A stretch of 64,000 nt of DNA, taken from contig CAKTOB010000005.1 in NCBI GenBank assembly GCA_934589525.1, positions 1 to 64,000 on the forward strand, read 5' to 3'. This document shows positions 50,176-58,458 of this stretch, one piece after another. The notes beneath the pieces were generated by a model. The model had not been told where the DNA came from. It worked only from the letters and a program-made list of their open reading frames with translations, and searched no databases. The position numbers and the translations under genes were made by a program. Position 1 is the stretch's first letter; every line of letters begins with the position of its first letter. Origin of the DNA: an uncultured Oscillospiraceae bacterium (GTDB lineage: Bacteria; Bacillota; Clostridia; Oscillospirales; Oscillospiraceae).

Positions 50176-51237
50176 ATGGCAAAAAAATGGCTGATTCGGC
50201 TGCTGGCCCTGACTCTGACGCTGGTGGCCCTTATGTGCGCTGCCGTCTGGTGGGTAGACCCCTATATGCAGTATCGGGTGCGGGACAACCGGTATCTTCT
50301 GAATTCCCGGCTGGTGACCCCGGGGCTTATTAAGAATTACGACTATGACACGGTGCTTATCGGCTCTTCCATGATCCAGAATACCGACATGGCCCTGTTC
50401 CGGGAGACCCTGGGGGGCAAGCCTCTGAAAATCACTACGGGAGCCATCAGCTTAAAGGAAATTCAAAAGCTGACGGATAAGATCAATCAGGTGGGCAGGG
50501 CCCAAAACTACTACATCTGCCTGGACCAATACCTGTTCGCCCCGGAAAAATGGGACGACATGGACCGTTTTCCGGACTACCTGATGGATGATGATCTTCT
50601 GAATGATTACCGCTATCTTCTGGGCTACGAAACCTGGACCAGGTTTTTGCCCATTGACCTGGTACTCTCCGCCACCCGGGCCCTGGGCATTTCCCTGCCG
50701 GAACGGTTCACACGGGCCATGTCCATTGACGGCATGGAGGACTGGCGGGACAACTGGACCTTTGGTTCGGAAGCGGTGCTGTCCCTTTACGCCCCGCCTC
50801 CTAAGGACAAGGACTACGACTTAGACCGGCTTCTTGGCCGGATGGAGGGCCGGTTTGACGAATACCTGACCCATCTGGATTTTGAAACGGGCGCATACAC
50901 CTTTTTCTTTCCCCCCTACTCGGCCCTGTTCTGGAATTACGCCGGGGAAGCAGGATATGGGGATCTCTACCTGGCTTTTAAGACCTACGCCGAGGAGCGT
51001 CTTTGGGGAATGCCCAATGTAAAAATCTTTGATTTTCAGAATGCGGATTTCATCACCGATTTGGAGCAATACAAGGACTACACCCACTATGCCCCCAGCG
51101 TCAACGACTGGATGCTGCGCTGCTTTGCCTCCGGGGACTATCAGGTCACCGAAGCCACGCCTACCGGCACCCTGGTCGAAAAGACTCGGGAACAGGTCCA
51201 GGCGCTTTTGGAAGCCTATCCGCAAATTCCACACTAA
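50176..51237 (+). CDS. Membrane-anchored SGNH/AlgX-like acyltransferase partner
   Basis: A 353-aa protein with one N-terminal signal anchor (residues about 5-28), then an extracellular part. The nucleophile loop reads TVLIGSSMIQNTDM near 63, and DYTHYAPSVNDWML near 300 supplies the Asp-x-x-His pair, as in AlgJ/AlgX and DltD-type enzymes. AAGGAGCAAGCA precedes ATG 50176. With the MBOAT upstream it forms a two-gene O-acylation unit; the polymer modified is not encoded nearby. The stop overlaps the convergent small membrane gene by 4 bp. Confidence 0.8.
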   Translation: MAKKWLIRLLALTLTLVALMCAAVWWVDPYMQYRVRDNRYLLNSRLVTPGLIKNYDYDTVLIGSSMIQNTDMALFRETLGGKPLKITTGAISLKEIQKLTDKINQVGRAQNYYICLDQYLFAPEKWDDMDRFPDYLMDDDLLNDYRYLLGYETWTRFLPIDLVLSATRALGISLPERFTRAMSIDGMEDWRDNWTFGSEAVLSLYAPPPKDKDYDLDRLLGRMEGRFDEYLTHLDFETGAYTFFFPPYSALFWNYAGEAGYGDLYLAFKTYAEERLWGMPNVKIFDFQNADFITDLEQYKDYTHYAPSVNDWMLRCFASGDYQVTEATPTGTLVEKTREQVQALLEAYPQIPH

Positions 51238-51485
51238 ATAAAGTCGTTCTTTTCTTCGTTTTTCCTCATTTTTCTGCGAAGGACCCATCGCAGGATCGCC
51301 GAAAGAACAATGACCCCCAGGGAGGCCGCCCCATATAGCAGCGCCTCCGTATACCAAGGGGCGGAATAGGCCTGATTCAAATGGGGAAACCGCTTGTAGG
51401 AGTAGTAGTCCATGGCGGTTTTGATGACGATCAAATAGAAACTGCCGTAAATCAGGTATTTTAGGAAATCGTACAGCTTTTTCAT
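51234..51485 (-). CDS. Small two-helix membrane protein
   Basis: An 83-aa protein with hydrophobic segments at about 8-24 and 45-68, a charged C-terminus RRKMRKNEEKNDFI, and no recognised family. GGGAGGGCCGAAAA precedes ATG 51485 and a good promoter lies at 51522-51550. It is convergent with the SGNH-like gene and overlaps its last 4 bp. Confidence 0.7.
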   Translation of the reverse strand: MKKLYDFLKYLIYGSFYLIVIKTAMDYYSYKRFPHLNQAYSAPWYTEALLYGAASLGVIVLSAILRWVLRRKMRKNEEKNDFI

Positions 51486-51521
51486 TTTTCGGCCCTCCCG
51501 GGTTTCAGAATTGGTATGGTT

Positions 51522-51550
51522 ATTATAACATTGAAGGGATTCCTTTACAA
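51522..51550 (-). promoter_or_regulatory. Promoter of the small membrane protein gene
   Basis: Minus strand TTGTAA (51545-51550), 17-bp spacer, TATAAT (51522-51527). Confidence 0.8.
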
Positions 51551-51600
51551 GAAAAAGGGATGTTTTCAGAACACCCTGTTTGAAACAAGAAACCAATCAC

Positions 51601-51644
51601 CGAAACCGTAGGGAACGGCCTGTGTGCCGTTTCCTACGGTTTCG
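51601..51644. repeat. 44-bp intergenic palindrome
   Basis: CGAAACCGTAGGGAACGGC and GCCGTTTCCTACGGTTTCG pair over 19 positions (one G-U in RNA) around CTGTGT. No T-run follows. It may be a repeated intergenic hairpin; genome-wide copies cannot be tested here. Confidence 0.6.
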
Positions 51645-51727
51645 CTGAAATGGGTCTGCGTTGGGCCGAAGCGGGGTGGAAAGAGGGACGTTTCCCTGCG
51701 GTTTTCATTGAAGGTTTATAAATTACG

Positions 51728-51782
51728 GGCGGAGAAGAAGGGATTTGGTACACGATGGTGTTGGATTGTTCAAATCCCTCCT
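51728..51782. repeat. Two fragments of the tRNA-Ser 3' end in inverted orientation
   Basis: Positions 51728-51747 match 51831-51850 (the tRNA-Ser 3' region) at 19 of 20 bases, same orientation. Positions 51768-51782 match the reverse complement of 51839-51853 at 15 of 15. Together they form an imperfect hairpin 50 bp beyond the tRNA terminator. Confidence 0.7.
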
Positions 51783-51794
51783 AGCCGCTATAAA

Positions 51795-51825
51795 AATGAA
51801 CCCCACCCATAGGGTGAGGTTCATT
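51795..51825 (-). terminator. Terminator of tRNA-Ser
   Basis: AATGAACC-C-ACCC and its complement AGGGTG-A-GGTTCATT form a stem of about 14 bp, followed on the minus strand by TTTTATAG, 5 bp after the tRNA CCA. Confidence 0.85.
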
Positions 51826-51829
51826 CTTA

Positions 51830-51921
51830 TGGCGGAGAAGGAGGGATTTGAACCCTCGATACCCTTTTGGGGTATACACGATTTCCAATCGTGCGCGCTC
51901 GGCCAGCTACGCGACTTCTCC
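51830..51921 (-). tRNA. tRNA-Ser(GGA)
   Basis: A 92-nt class II tRNA including an encoded CCA. Acceptor GGAGAAG pairs with CTTCTCC, discriminator G. The anticodon stem-loop CACGA-TTGGAAA-TCGTG has anticodon GGA. The long variable arm TATACCC-CAAAA-GGGTAT and the T-arm GAGGG-TTCAAAT-CCCTC are intact. It decodes UCC and UCU. Confidence 0.97.
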
Positions 51922-51963
51922 ATGCGCAATGCTCGCTTCATGCCGCCCGTGGACAGCTTCAAT

Positions 51964-51992
51964 ATGATACTACAGGAGGTGACATTTGTCAA
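51964..51992 (-). promoter_or_regulatory. Promoter of tRNA-Ser
   Basis: Minus strand TTGACA (51987-51992), 17-bp spacer, TATCAT (51964-51969), about 43 bp before the tRNA 5' end. Confidence 0.85.
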
Positions 51993-52010
51993 GCTTTTTC
52001 TTTGATAATT

Positions 52011-52517
52011 TCAAAAAATATCCAAAACCAATGTTACCGCGTTCCGGCTGACGGTGCCGTCAATGTAGCGGGCGTAGTCCAGGCATTGCCGGAAGCCCTG
52101 GGAAAGGTGGGTTTTCATGGAGGCGGTGTTCTTTTTTGCCACATGGGCGTACAACCGAACGGGGGCTCTTCCTTGGAGGTAATTGGCCGCCTCCCGGAGA
52201 AGCTCCGAAGCGTAGCCCTTTTGCCGCTGCCCCGGGGCCGTTTCCAGGGCCTCCAGCAAAACGCCGTCCTCATAGTCCTCCAATCGGAGGGCGCTGACGT
52301 AGCGGCCCTCCGTTGTCAGGATCAAGTAGACCGGGTTCTCCCCGTGGAAGAAGACCTGACTTAAATAGTCCCGAAAGTCCTCTTCCGCCAGGGCCTGCTG
52401 CCGCTCCGGAGTTTCCTCCGGATAGCGCAGGGCTCCATTTTCCCGGTTTCCTTCCATATAGACCTCCATGAGCTTCGGAAAAGACAGTTCCTTCATGGAT
52501 CGGGCAACGATCAGCAC
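52011..52517 (-). CDS. GNAT family N-acetyltransferase
   Basis: A 168-aa GNAT protein. The acetyl-CoA loop reads ETAPGQRQKGYASELLREA near 90 in pattern, with beta strand VSALRLEDYEDGVLLEAL before it and NTASMKTHLSQGF near 130 after. The GTG start shares one base with the tsaD stop (TAGTG), so it is coupled as the last gene of the cysS operon. Substrate unknown; small metabolites or amino groups on proteins are possible. Confidence 0.85.
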   Translation of the reverse strand: MLIVARSMKELSFPKLMEVYMEGNRENGALRYPEETPERQQALAEEDFRDYLSQVFFHGENPVYLILTTEGRYVSALRLEDYEDGVLLEALETAPGQRQKGYASELLREAANYLQGRAPVRLYAHVAKKNTASMKTHLSQGFRQCLDYARYIDGTVSRNAVTLVLDIF

Positions 52518-53533
52518 TACAGGGCCTCCCCCAGAATGGACTTGGTGGCGTAGGCGTTGAGAGACATGTCCGCCACATTCCCCGCCAGATATTCATAGTA
52601 GGCCTGGGCACCGATCATGGCGCCGTTGTCGCCGCAGAGCTTCAGCGGGGGCATATAGACCTGGGCCCCCAGCTTTTCAGCCGCTGCCAGCACATCCCGG
52701 CGAATGCGTGAATTGGCCGCCACACCGCCTGCGATGGCGATTTTTTTGCAGCCGGTCTGCCGGATGGCCAGCTCTACCCGGGGAACCAGGGTATCGGACA
52801 CCGCTGCGGAGAAGCTGGCGCAGAGGTCCGGAATATTGATCTCCTCCCCCACCTGCTCGGCATGGTGGATGAGGTTCAGCGCAGCGGTTTTAAGACCGGA
52901 GAAGCTCATATTGTAGGGGTTCTCCCCGGGTTTGCTCCGGGGCAGGGCATAGGTTTCCTCGTTGCCCCCCTGGGCCATGCGGTCCAGGGCCGCACCGCCG
53001 GGATAGGGCATCCCCAGCACCCGGGCCACCTTGTCAAAGCACTCCCCTGCCGCGTCATCCAGAGAGGTCCCCAAAATCTCCATTTTGGTATAATCCGTTA
53101 CATGGACCAGCATGGTATGGCCGCCGGATACCACCAGGCACAAAAACGACGGCTTCAACTCCGGGTAGGCAATATAGTTGGCCGCAATATGGCCCCGGAT
53201 GTGGTGTACCGGAATCAGGGGCTTTCCCATGGCAAAGGCCGCCGCCTTGGCAAAATTCACCCCCACCAACACTGCGCCGATGAGCCCCGGGGCATAGGTC
53301 ACCGCCACCGCGTCGATTTCCTCCCGGGTCAGGCCGGTGTTGCGTAGTGCCTGGTCTGCCAGGCCGTAAATGGCCTCAATATGCTTTCTGGAGGCGATCT
53401 CCGGCACCACGCCACCATAGAGCCGATGCAGGTCCACCTGGGAGGCGATACAGTCCGTCAGCACCTCCCGGCCGTCCCGGACAATGGCCACGGCGGTTTC
53501 GTCACAGGAGGATTCCACCGATAAAATATTCAT
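52517..53533 (-). CDS. tsaD: tRNA N6-threonylcarbamoyladenosine synthase subunit TsaD
   Basis: A 338-aa ASKHA protein of normal length. Starts MNILSVESSCDETAVAIV; the iron/zinc ligands sit in VHHIRGHIAANYIA near 108. SGGHTMLV near 133, SLDDAAGECFDKVARVLG near 152 and GGVAANSRIRRDV near 265 complete the family. It transfers the threonylcarbamoyl group to A37 of ANN-decoding tRNAs with TsaB and TsaE, which are not in this window. ATG 53533 follows AAAGGAGTGGAGCTT and overlaps rimI by 4 nt. Confidence 0.95.
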   Translation of the reverse strand: MNILSVESSCDETAVAIVRDGREVLTDCIASQVDLHRLYGGVVPEIASRKHIEAIYGLADQALRNTGLTREEIDAVAVTYAPGLIGAVLVGVNFAKAAAFAMGKPLIPVHHIRGHIAANYIAYPELKPSFLCLVVSGGHTMLVHVTDYTKMEILGTSLDDAAGECFDKVARVLGMPYPGGAALDRMAQGGNEETYALPRSKPGENPYNMSFSGLKTAALNLIHHAEQVGEEINIPDLCASFSAAVSDTLVPRVELAIRQTGCKKIAIAGGVAANSRIRRDVLAAAEKLGAQVYMPPLKLCGDNGAMIGAQAYYEYLAGNVADMSLNAYATKSILGEAL

Positions 53534-53973
53534 AAGCTCCACTCCTTTCGAAGGATCAGGGCATCTTCCTTGGGGTTGCGGTAATAATTCTTCCGCCGCC
53601 CGATTTCGGAAAAGCCCAAGGACCCGTAAAGGTTTCTGGCCGGGGTGTTGGAATCCCGGACCTCCAGGGTCAGGCAATGGCTTTCCCGGGCTTTTAAGTA
53701 CTCCATCAAAGCCTCGATCAGCATTTTCCCGACACCCTGGCGGCGGTAGTCCTCATCCACCGCCACGTTCATCATATCCGACTCCCCCAGCACGGTTTGG
53801 GAGCCAACATAGCCCGCCAACCGGTCTCCGTCCATGGCAACCAGCCATAGGGACAGCGGGTTTTGAAGCTCCGAGGCTACGCTGTTTTCACTCCAGGGGT
53901 CATGAAAGCAGCGCTTTTCCAAGGCGGCGACCTGGGGCACCTGGGCGGCGGTCATTTGAAGAATCCTGATCAT
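53530..53973 (-). CDS. rimI: Ribosomal protein S18 alanine N-acetyltransferase
   Basis: A 147-aa GNAT enzyme. MMNVAVDEDYRRQGVGKMLI near 68 is the acetyl-CoA loop, and LTLEVRDSNTPARNLYGSLGF near 100 is the RimI signature, followed by GRRKNYYRNPKEDALIL. RimI acetylates the N-terminal Ala of S18 and is often beside tsaD, as here. It overlaps polA and tsaD by 4 nt each. Confidence 0.93.
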   Translation of the reverse strand: MIRILQMTAAQVPQVAALEKRCFHDPWSENSVASELQNPLSLWLVAMDGDRLAGYVGSQTVLGESDMMNVAVDEDYRRQGVGKMLIEALMEYLKARESHCLTLEVRDSNTPARNLYGSLGFSEIGRRKNYYRNPKEDALILRKEWSL

Positions 53974-56498
53974 TTGGCATCAAACCAGCTCTTTCCGAAC
54001 TTGGCCTCCGCGGTCAGGGGTACCTTCAGCTGGGCTACCGCCTCCATTTCCCGGCTGACCAGGGCGGCAACCTGGGCCGCCTGGTCCTCTGGACACTCAA
54101 CGATCAGTTCGTCGTGGACCTGCAATAAGAGCTTTGCCTCCGGGAAATTCTGGTTCAGGGCATTCTCCACCCGGATCATGGCAAGCTTGATGAGGTCCGC
54201 GGCAGTACCCTGAATGGGCGTATTAAGGGCGATGCGCTCCGCACTCTGGCGCACGTTGAAATTGGTGCTTTTCAGCTCCGGGATATACCGGCGGCGGCCG
54301 TAGAGGGTCTGGGTGTAGCCCTTTTCCCGGGCATCCGCCACCACCTGCTTCATATAGTCCCGGACCCCATGGTAATGGGCCAGATAACTGTCAATATAAT
54401 CCCGGGCCTCATACCGGCTGACACCGATGTCCTCGGCCAGGGAGAATTCCGAAATGCCGTAGACGATGCCGAAGTTTACGGCCTTGGCATGCCGCCGCTG
54501 CAAGGACGTCACCTGGTCCGCCGGAACCCCGAAGACCTGGCTGGCGGTGACGGTGTGGATGTCCTGGCCCTCGCAGAAGGCCTGCTGCATGGTTTTGTCG
54601 TCTGCAATGTGTGCAAGAACCCGCAGCTCGATTTGGCTGTAGTCCGCATCCACCAGCACACAGCCGGACCGGGGCACGAACATTTTGCGGATCTCCGCCC
54701 CCAAATCGGTACGGACGGGAATGTTCTGCAAGTTAGGCTCCGTAGAGGACAGCCGCCCGGTGGCGGTGACCAGGTTCTGGAAGGTGGTGTGAATGCGGCC
54801 GTCGGCGGCAATGACCTTCATGAGGCCGTCGGCATAGGTGCCCTTGAGCTTGGTCAGCATCCGGTAGTCCATAATGGCGGGAATAATGGGGTGCTTGTCC
54901 TTGAGTTTTTCCAAAACGTCCGCATTGGTGGAGTAGCCGGTTTTGGTCTTCTTGGAGGCCGGAAGGCCCAGCTTTTCAAAAAGCAAGGCCCCCAGCTGCT
55001 TGGGCGACTGAATGTTAAAGGGGCCGTCCGCAAAGCCATAGATCAGGCTCTCGCAGTCGGCAATTCTGGTTTCCAGCATTTTGCCAAACTGACTAAGCTG
55101 GTGCCGGTCAATGGCAATGCCCCGGCATTCCATACGGTACAGTACCGTACACAGCGGCAGTTCGATTTGGCGGTACAACTCCTCTTCCCCCTGCTTTTCC
55201 AGTTCTTCCTCCAGGGGCTTCCGCAGCTGCCAGATGCTTTCGGCACAGGCGGCAGCGTCACCGTCTTCCACGGTCTTACCAAGGAACGTGGTGGCAAGCT
55301 TGGAAACGGGATAATCTGACTGAGAGGGATTGAGGTCGTAGGCCGCCAGGGCCGTATCAAATTCCACCCTATCCCACTGCATTCCTGCCTCCTCCAAAAG
55401 GTGCATGGAGGCCCGGGCATCGTGCAAAATCACCTGTTCAAATTTGGGGAGGGTCTGCATTTGCAGCTCCATAGGGGTCAGACCGCAGACACCGGCTTCC
55501 CAGGCAAGGCCCAGGCTGCCGTCCGGGGCAAAATACAGGCCACACAGAGGAAGCTTTTCCGGGATTTTTTCTACCCGGGGCAGAGATGCCACCTCCCGTT
55601 TTTCCGTAACCGCCGCCTCCGCGGCAGCGCCCCGGAGACCGTAGCGGTCAATGAGCCGCACAAATTCCAGCTTTTGGAACAGCGCGTACAGCTCCGGCCG
55701 ATTGTAGTCCCGGAGAATGGCATCCCGGGGGTCAAATTCAATGGGGGCCTCCGGGATGATGGTGGCCAGTTCATAAGAAAGGTAGGCGTTCTCCCGGCCC
55801 GCTTCCAGCTTTTCCCGGAGCTTGGGGCGAATGGAGCTGTCTTCCAGATGGGCATAGACCCCATCCAGGGTGCCGAATTTCAGCAGCAGGTCTGTGGCGG
55901 TTTTAGGGCCCACCCCGGCAACACCGGGGATATTATCGGAGCTGTCCCCCATCAGGGCCTTCAGGTCCACCATGCGCTTGGGCTCAAAGCCGTATTCCCC
56001 ACGGAAAACCGCCTCGTCATACAGCGTGGCGGAGGTCTGGCCGGGCTTGGAGATTACCAGCTTGACCTTCACATGGGGGTCGATGAGCTGTAGGGAATCC
56101 CGGTCGCCGGTGACGATGACGCAGTCCCAGTTCTCCTCCCCGCAGCGCTTGCCTACGGTGCCGATCACATCGTCGGCCTCCCAGCCCTGAGCGGCGTAAA
56201 TAGGAATGTTCATGGCCGTCAGCACCTGCTTCATCAGCGGCATCTGCTGGGCCAGCTCCTCCGGCATACCGTGGCGGTTGGCTTTATAGCCCTCGTAGCG
56301 GTTATGACGGAAGGTGGGGCCATGGAGGTCGAAGGCCACGCAGACTGCGTCCGGCTTTTCCTCTTTCTCCATGCGTTCCAGGATATTTAAGAATCCATAG
56401 ATGGCATGGGTGTAGATGCCCTCCCGGGTGGTCAGGGGTTTTACCCCAAAGTAGGCCCGGTTGATCACACTGTTGCCATCGAGAATCATCAGCTTCAT
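53970..56498 (-). CDS. polA: DNA polymerase I
   Basis: An 842-aa enzyme. The 5'-3' nuclease domain (1-290) has LMILDGNSVINRAYFGV and VTGDRDSLQLIDPHVKVKLV, and DLKALMGDSSDNIPGVAGVG. The middle domain lacks the catalytic acidic residues of the 3'-5' exonuclease (the DTE site reads YFAPDGSLG), as in many Firmicutes. The polymerase domain has RMFVPRSGC-like KMFVPRSGCVLVDADYSQIE near 620, RRHAKAVNFGIVYG near 680 and LLQVHDELIVE near 792. It fills gaps and removes RNA primers. It overlaps cysS by 4 nt and rimI by 4 nt, so it is read behind the cysteine T-box. Confidence 0.95.
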   Translation of the reverse strand: MKLMILDGNSVINRAYFGVKPLTTREGIYTHAIYGFLNILERMEKEEKPDAVCVAFDLHGPTFRHNRYEGYKANRHGMPEELAQQMPLMKQVLTAMNIPIYAAQGWEADDVIGTVGKRCGEENWDCVIVTGDRDSLQLIDPHVKVKLVISKPGQTSATLYDEAVFRGEYGFEPKRMVDLKALMGDSSDNIPGVAGVGPKTATDLLLKFGTLDGVYAHLEDSSIRPKLREKLEAGRENAYLSYELATIIPEAPIEFDPRDAILRDYNRPELYALFQKLEFVRLIDRYGLRGAAAEAAVTEKREVASLPRVEKIPEKLPLCGLYFAPDGSLGLAWEAGVCGLTPMELQMQTLPKFEQVILHDARASMHLLEEAGMQWDRVEFDTALAAYDLNPSQSDYPVSKLATTFLGKTVEDGDAAACAESIWQLRKPLEEELEKQGEEELYRQIELPLCTVLYRMECRGIAIDRHQLSQFGKMLETRIADCESLIYGFADGPFNIQSPKQLGALLFEKLGLPASKKTKTGYSTNADVLEKLKDKHPIIPAIMDYRMLTKLKGTYADGLMKVIAADGRIHTTFQNLVTATGRLSSTEPNLQNIPVRTDLGAEIRKMFVPRSGCVLVDADYSQIELRVLAHIADDKTMQQAFCEGQDIHTVTASQVFGVPADQVTSLQRRHAKAVNFGIVYGISEFSLAEDIGVSRYEARDYIDSYLAHYHGVRDYMKQVVADAREKGYTQTLYGRRRYIPELKSTNFNVRQSAERIALNTPIQGTAADLIKLAMIRVENALNQNFPEAKLLLQVHDELIVECPEDQAAQVAALVSREMEAVAQLKVPLTAEAKFGKSWFDAK

Positions 56499-57910
56499 AC
56501 TTTTCTCCACTTGGTCCCCTGGGGGGTATCAATGATCTCCACGCCCATGGCTTTCAACTGGTCACGGATGCGGTCGGCCTCGGCAAAGTTCTTGGCCTTC
56601 TTGGCCTCCGTCCGGGCCTGGACCAGGCCGTCAATTTCCGGGTCAGCGCTCGCCCGTTCCTCCTGGGCCTGCTTTTCCCGCAGCGTCTTGGCCGCCTCCA
56701 GCAGGTTCAGGGACAGCACCTTGTCAAAATCCCCCAGGGTATAGAGCTTGGTTGCATCGTTGGTCTTGGCCTTCAGAACATCATAAAGGGCGGTAATGGC
56801 CAGAGAGGTGTTCAGGTCGCCGTTGAGGGCACCGGTGAACTTCTCTTTCAGCTGCTCAAAGGCCCCCTGGTCCACATCCCCTTCGGGATTCAGAGTTGCG
56901 ATCTTGGCGATCAGCTTTTCATAGGCACCGGCGGCATTGTCCAGGTTCTCCCAGGAGAAGACCAGATTCCGGCGGTAATGGCTTTGCAGGCAGAAATACC
57001 GGTAGGCCATGGGGTCATAGCCCTTGTCCTGTAACAAAGAAACCGTCAGGAATTCGCCCTTGGATTTGCTCATTTTGCCGTTGTCTGTATTGAGGTGGTG
57101 GACATGGAACCAGTAATTGCACCAGGGGTGGCCCAGATAGCTTTCGGACTGGGCGATCTCATTGGTGTGGTGGGGGAAGGCATTGTCGATGCCGCCGGCG
57201 TGAATGTCCAGGTACTCCCCCAGATGCTTCATGGAAATGCAGGAGCACTCGATATGCCAGCCGGGATAGCCCACGCCCCAGGGAGAATCCCACTTGAGGG
57301 CCTGGTCCTCAAATTTGGACTTGGTAAACCACAGCACAAAGTCATTTTTATTACGCTTGTTGGTATCCTCTTCCACGCCCTCCCGGACGCCCACGGCCAG
57401 GTCTTCCTCGTCGTGGTCATTAAAAACATAGTACTTTTCCAACTTGGAGGTATCAAAGTACACGTTGCCCCCTGCGAGATAAGCGTAGCCCTTGTCCAGA
57501 AGAGTGGTGATCATCTGAATATACTCCGGAATGCAGTTGGTAGCGGGCTCCACCGCGTCAGGCCGCTTGATGTTCAGCTTGTCGCAGTCGGAGAAGAAGG
57601 CGTCGGTATAGTATTTTGCCACTTCCATCACGGTCTTATGCTCCCGGGCGGCACCCTTGAGCATTTTGTCTTCACCGGTGTCCGCATCGGAGGACAGGTG
57701 ACCCACATCCGTGATGTTCATGACCCGTTTTACGGGGTAGCCCAGGTACCGAAGGCTTTTCTCCAGCACATCCTCCATGATGTAGGTCCGCAGGTTGCCG
57801 ATGTGGGCATAGTGGTAGACCGTGGGGCCGCAGGTGTACATTTTCACCAGCTGGGGATCCCGGGGGGTAAAGAGCTCTTTTTTATGGGAAAGAGAATTGT
57901 AAAGATACAT
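56495..57910 (-). CDS. cysS: Cysteinyl-tRNA synthetase
   Basis: A 471-aa class I synthetase. TCGPTVYHYAHIGNLRTYIM near 26 contains the zinc Cys and the HIGH motif (HIGN). GWHIECSCISM near 208 has further zinc ligands and KMSKSKGEF near 268 is the KMSKS loop. It charges tRNA-Cys. ATG 57910 follows AAGGAGGAAAACCACC. The 300-nt leader carries a T-box, so expression should rise when uncharged tRNA-Cys accumulates. First gene of the cysS-polA-rimI-tsaD-GNAT operon. Confidence 0.96.
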   Translation of the reverse strand: MYLYNSLSHKKELFTPRDPQLVKMYTCGPTVYHYAHIGNLRTYIMEDVLEKSLRYLGYPVKRVMNITDVGHLSSDADTGEDKMLKGAAREHKTVMEVAKYYTDAFFSDCDKLNIKRPDAVEPATNCIPEYIQMITTLLDKGYAYLAGGNVYFDTSKLEKYYVFNDHDEEDLAVGVREGVEEDTNKRNKNDFVLWFTKSKFEDQALKWDSPWGVGYPGWHIECSCISMKHLGEYLDIHAGGIDNAFPHHTNEIAQSESYLGHPWCNYWFHVHHLNTDNGKMSKSKGEFLTVSLLQDKGYDPMAYRYFCLQSHYRRNLVFSWENLDNAAGAYEKLIAKIATLNPEGDVDQGAFEQLKEKFTGALNGDLNTSLAITALYDVLKAKTNDATKLYTLGDFDKVLSLNLLEAAKTLREKQAQEERASADPEIDGLVQARTEAKKAKNFAEADRIRDQLKAMGVEIIDTPQGTKWRKV

Positions 57911-57950
57911 GGTGGTTTTCCTCCTTAAAACTGATCGGCACCGGGGCAAT

Positions 57951-58208
57951 AAAAAAACCTCTTATCCTCAGGGCCACACCGCTTCTTTCCGCCCCAAACC
58001 TTCGATCAAAGGCCGGGGGAAAGGAAGTGAGGAGATCCTAAGTACAAGAGGCGGTCATGCCGCGGTTCCACTCTCATTTGTCGCTTTTTATGAACCTGCC
58101 GCTCCCGGGCGCACCTTCCACCGTTTTTCCTGTCCCGGCTCACAGCCATCGTCCGGGGCTCTCTGAAAGGAAGTGCGGTGTACTCTTCCCGTTCCTTGCG
58201 GATTTTCT
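57951..58208 (-). ncRNA. T-box riboswitch (tRNA-Cys) upstream of cysS
   Basis: Minus-strand leader. The conserved T-box sequence AGAGTGGAACCGCGG lies at 58074-58060. Upstream, stem I includes AGAGAG and GTGAGCCGGGACAGG elements; a UGC codon at 58113-58111 in a GGUGCGCC loop fits the specifier for cysteine. The terminator arm pairs CCTCTT (after the T-box) with AAGAGG followed by TTTTTTT at 57957-57951. Uncharged tRNA-Cys should favour the antiterminator and allow the operon to be read. Confidence 0.9.
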
Positions 58209-58214
58209 TGAGAT

Positions 58215-58244
58215 ATTTTACCATCAAAGCAGGGTCTATGTCAA
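58215..58244 (-). promoter_or_regulatory. cysS operon promoter
   Basis: Minus strand TTGACA (58239-58244), 18-bp spacer, TAAAAT (58215-58220), placing the RNA start near 58208, just ahead of T-box stem I. Confidence 0.8.
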
Positions 58245-58394
58245 GCTTTTCCGGAAAATTACACGGTTTTGAAAGAGGAGCACCCTTTGGGGCGCTTTGT
58301 AGGAACAGCCGGGTTCTTGCCGGATTTTTTGGAAATCTATGGAAAGATTGCCCAAAAAATACAGGCTTTCCAATATTAAATAAATCTTATCCTA

Positions 58395-58424
58395 TTGACA
58401 ATGACGGCAGTAACAAGGTATAAT
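58395..58424 (+). promoter_or_regulatory. Promoter of the SH3-repeat lipoprotein gene
   Basis: TTGACA (58395-58400), 18-bp spacer, TATAAT (58419-58424), followed by GGGAGGTAATAGA before the ATG at 58459. The 58245-58394 stretch before it shows nothing I recognise. Confidence 0.85.
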
Positions 58425-58458
58425 ACAGGTGAGAAAAACAAGAAAGGGAGGTAATAGA

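Noticed and set aside
53534..53677. Upstream extension of tsaD by 48 codons.
   Set aside because: It overlaps rimI in another frame, is Pro/Gly/Arg-rich, and the ATG at 53533 gives the canonical MNILSVESSCDET start with a good ribosome-binding site.
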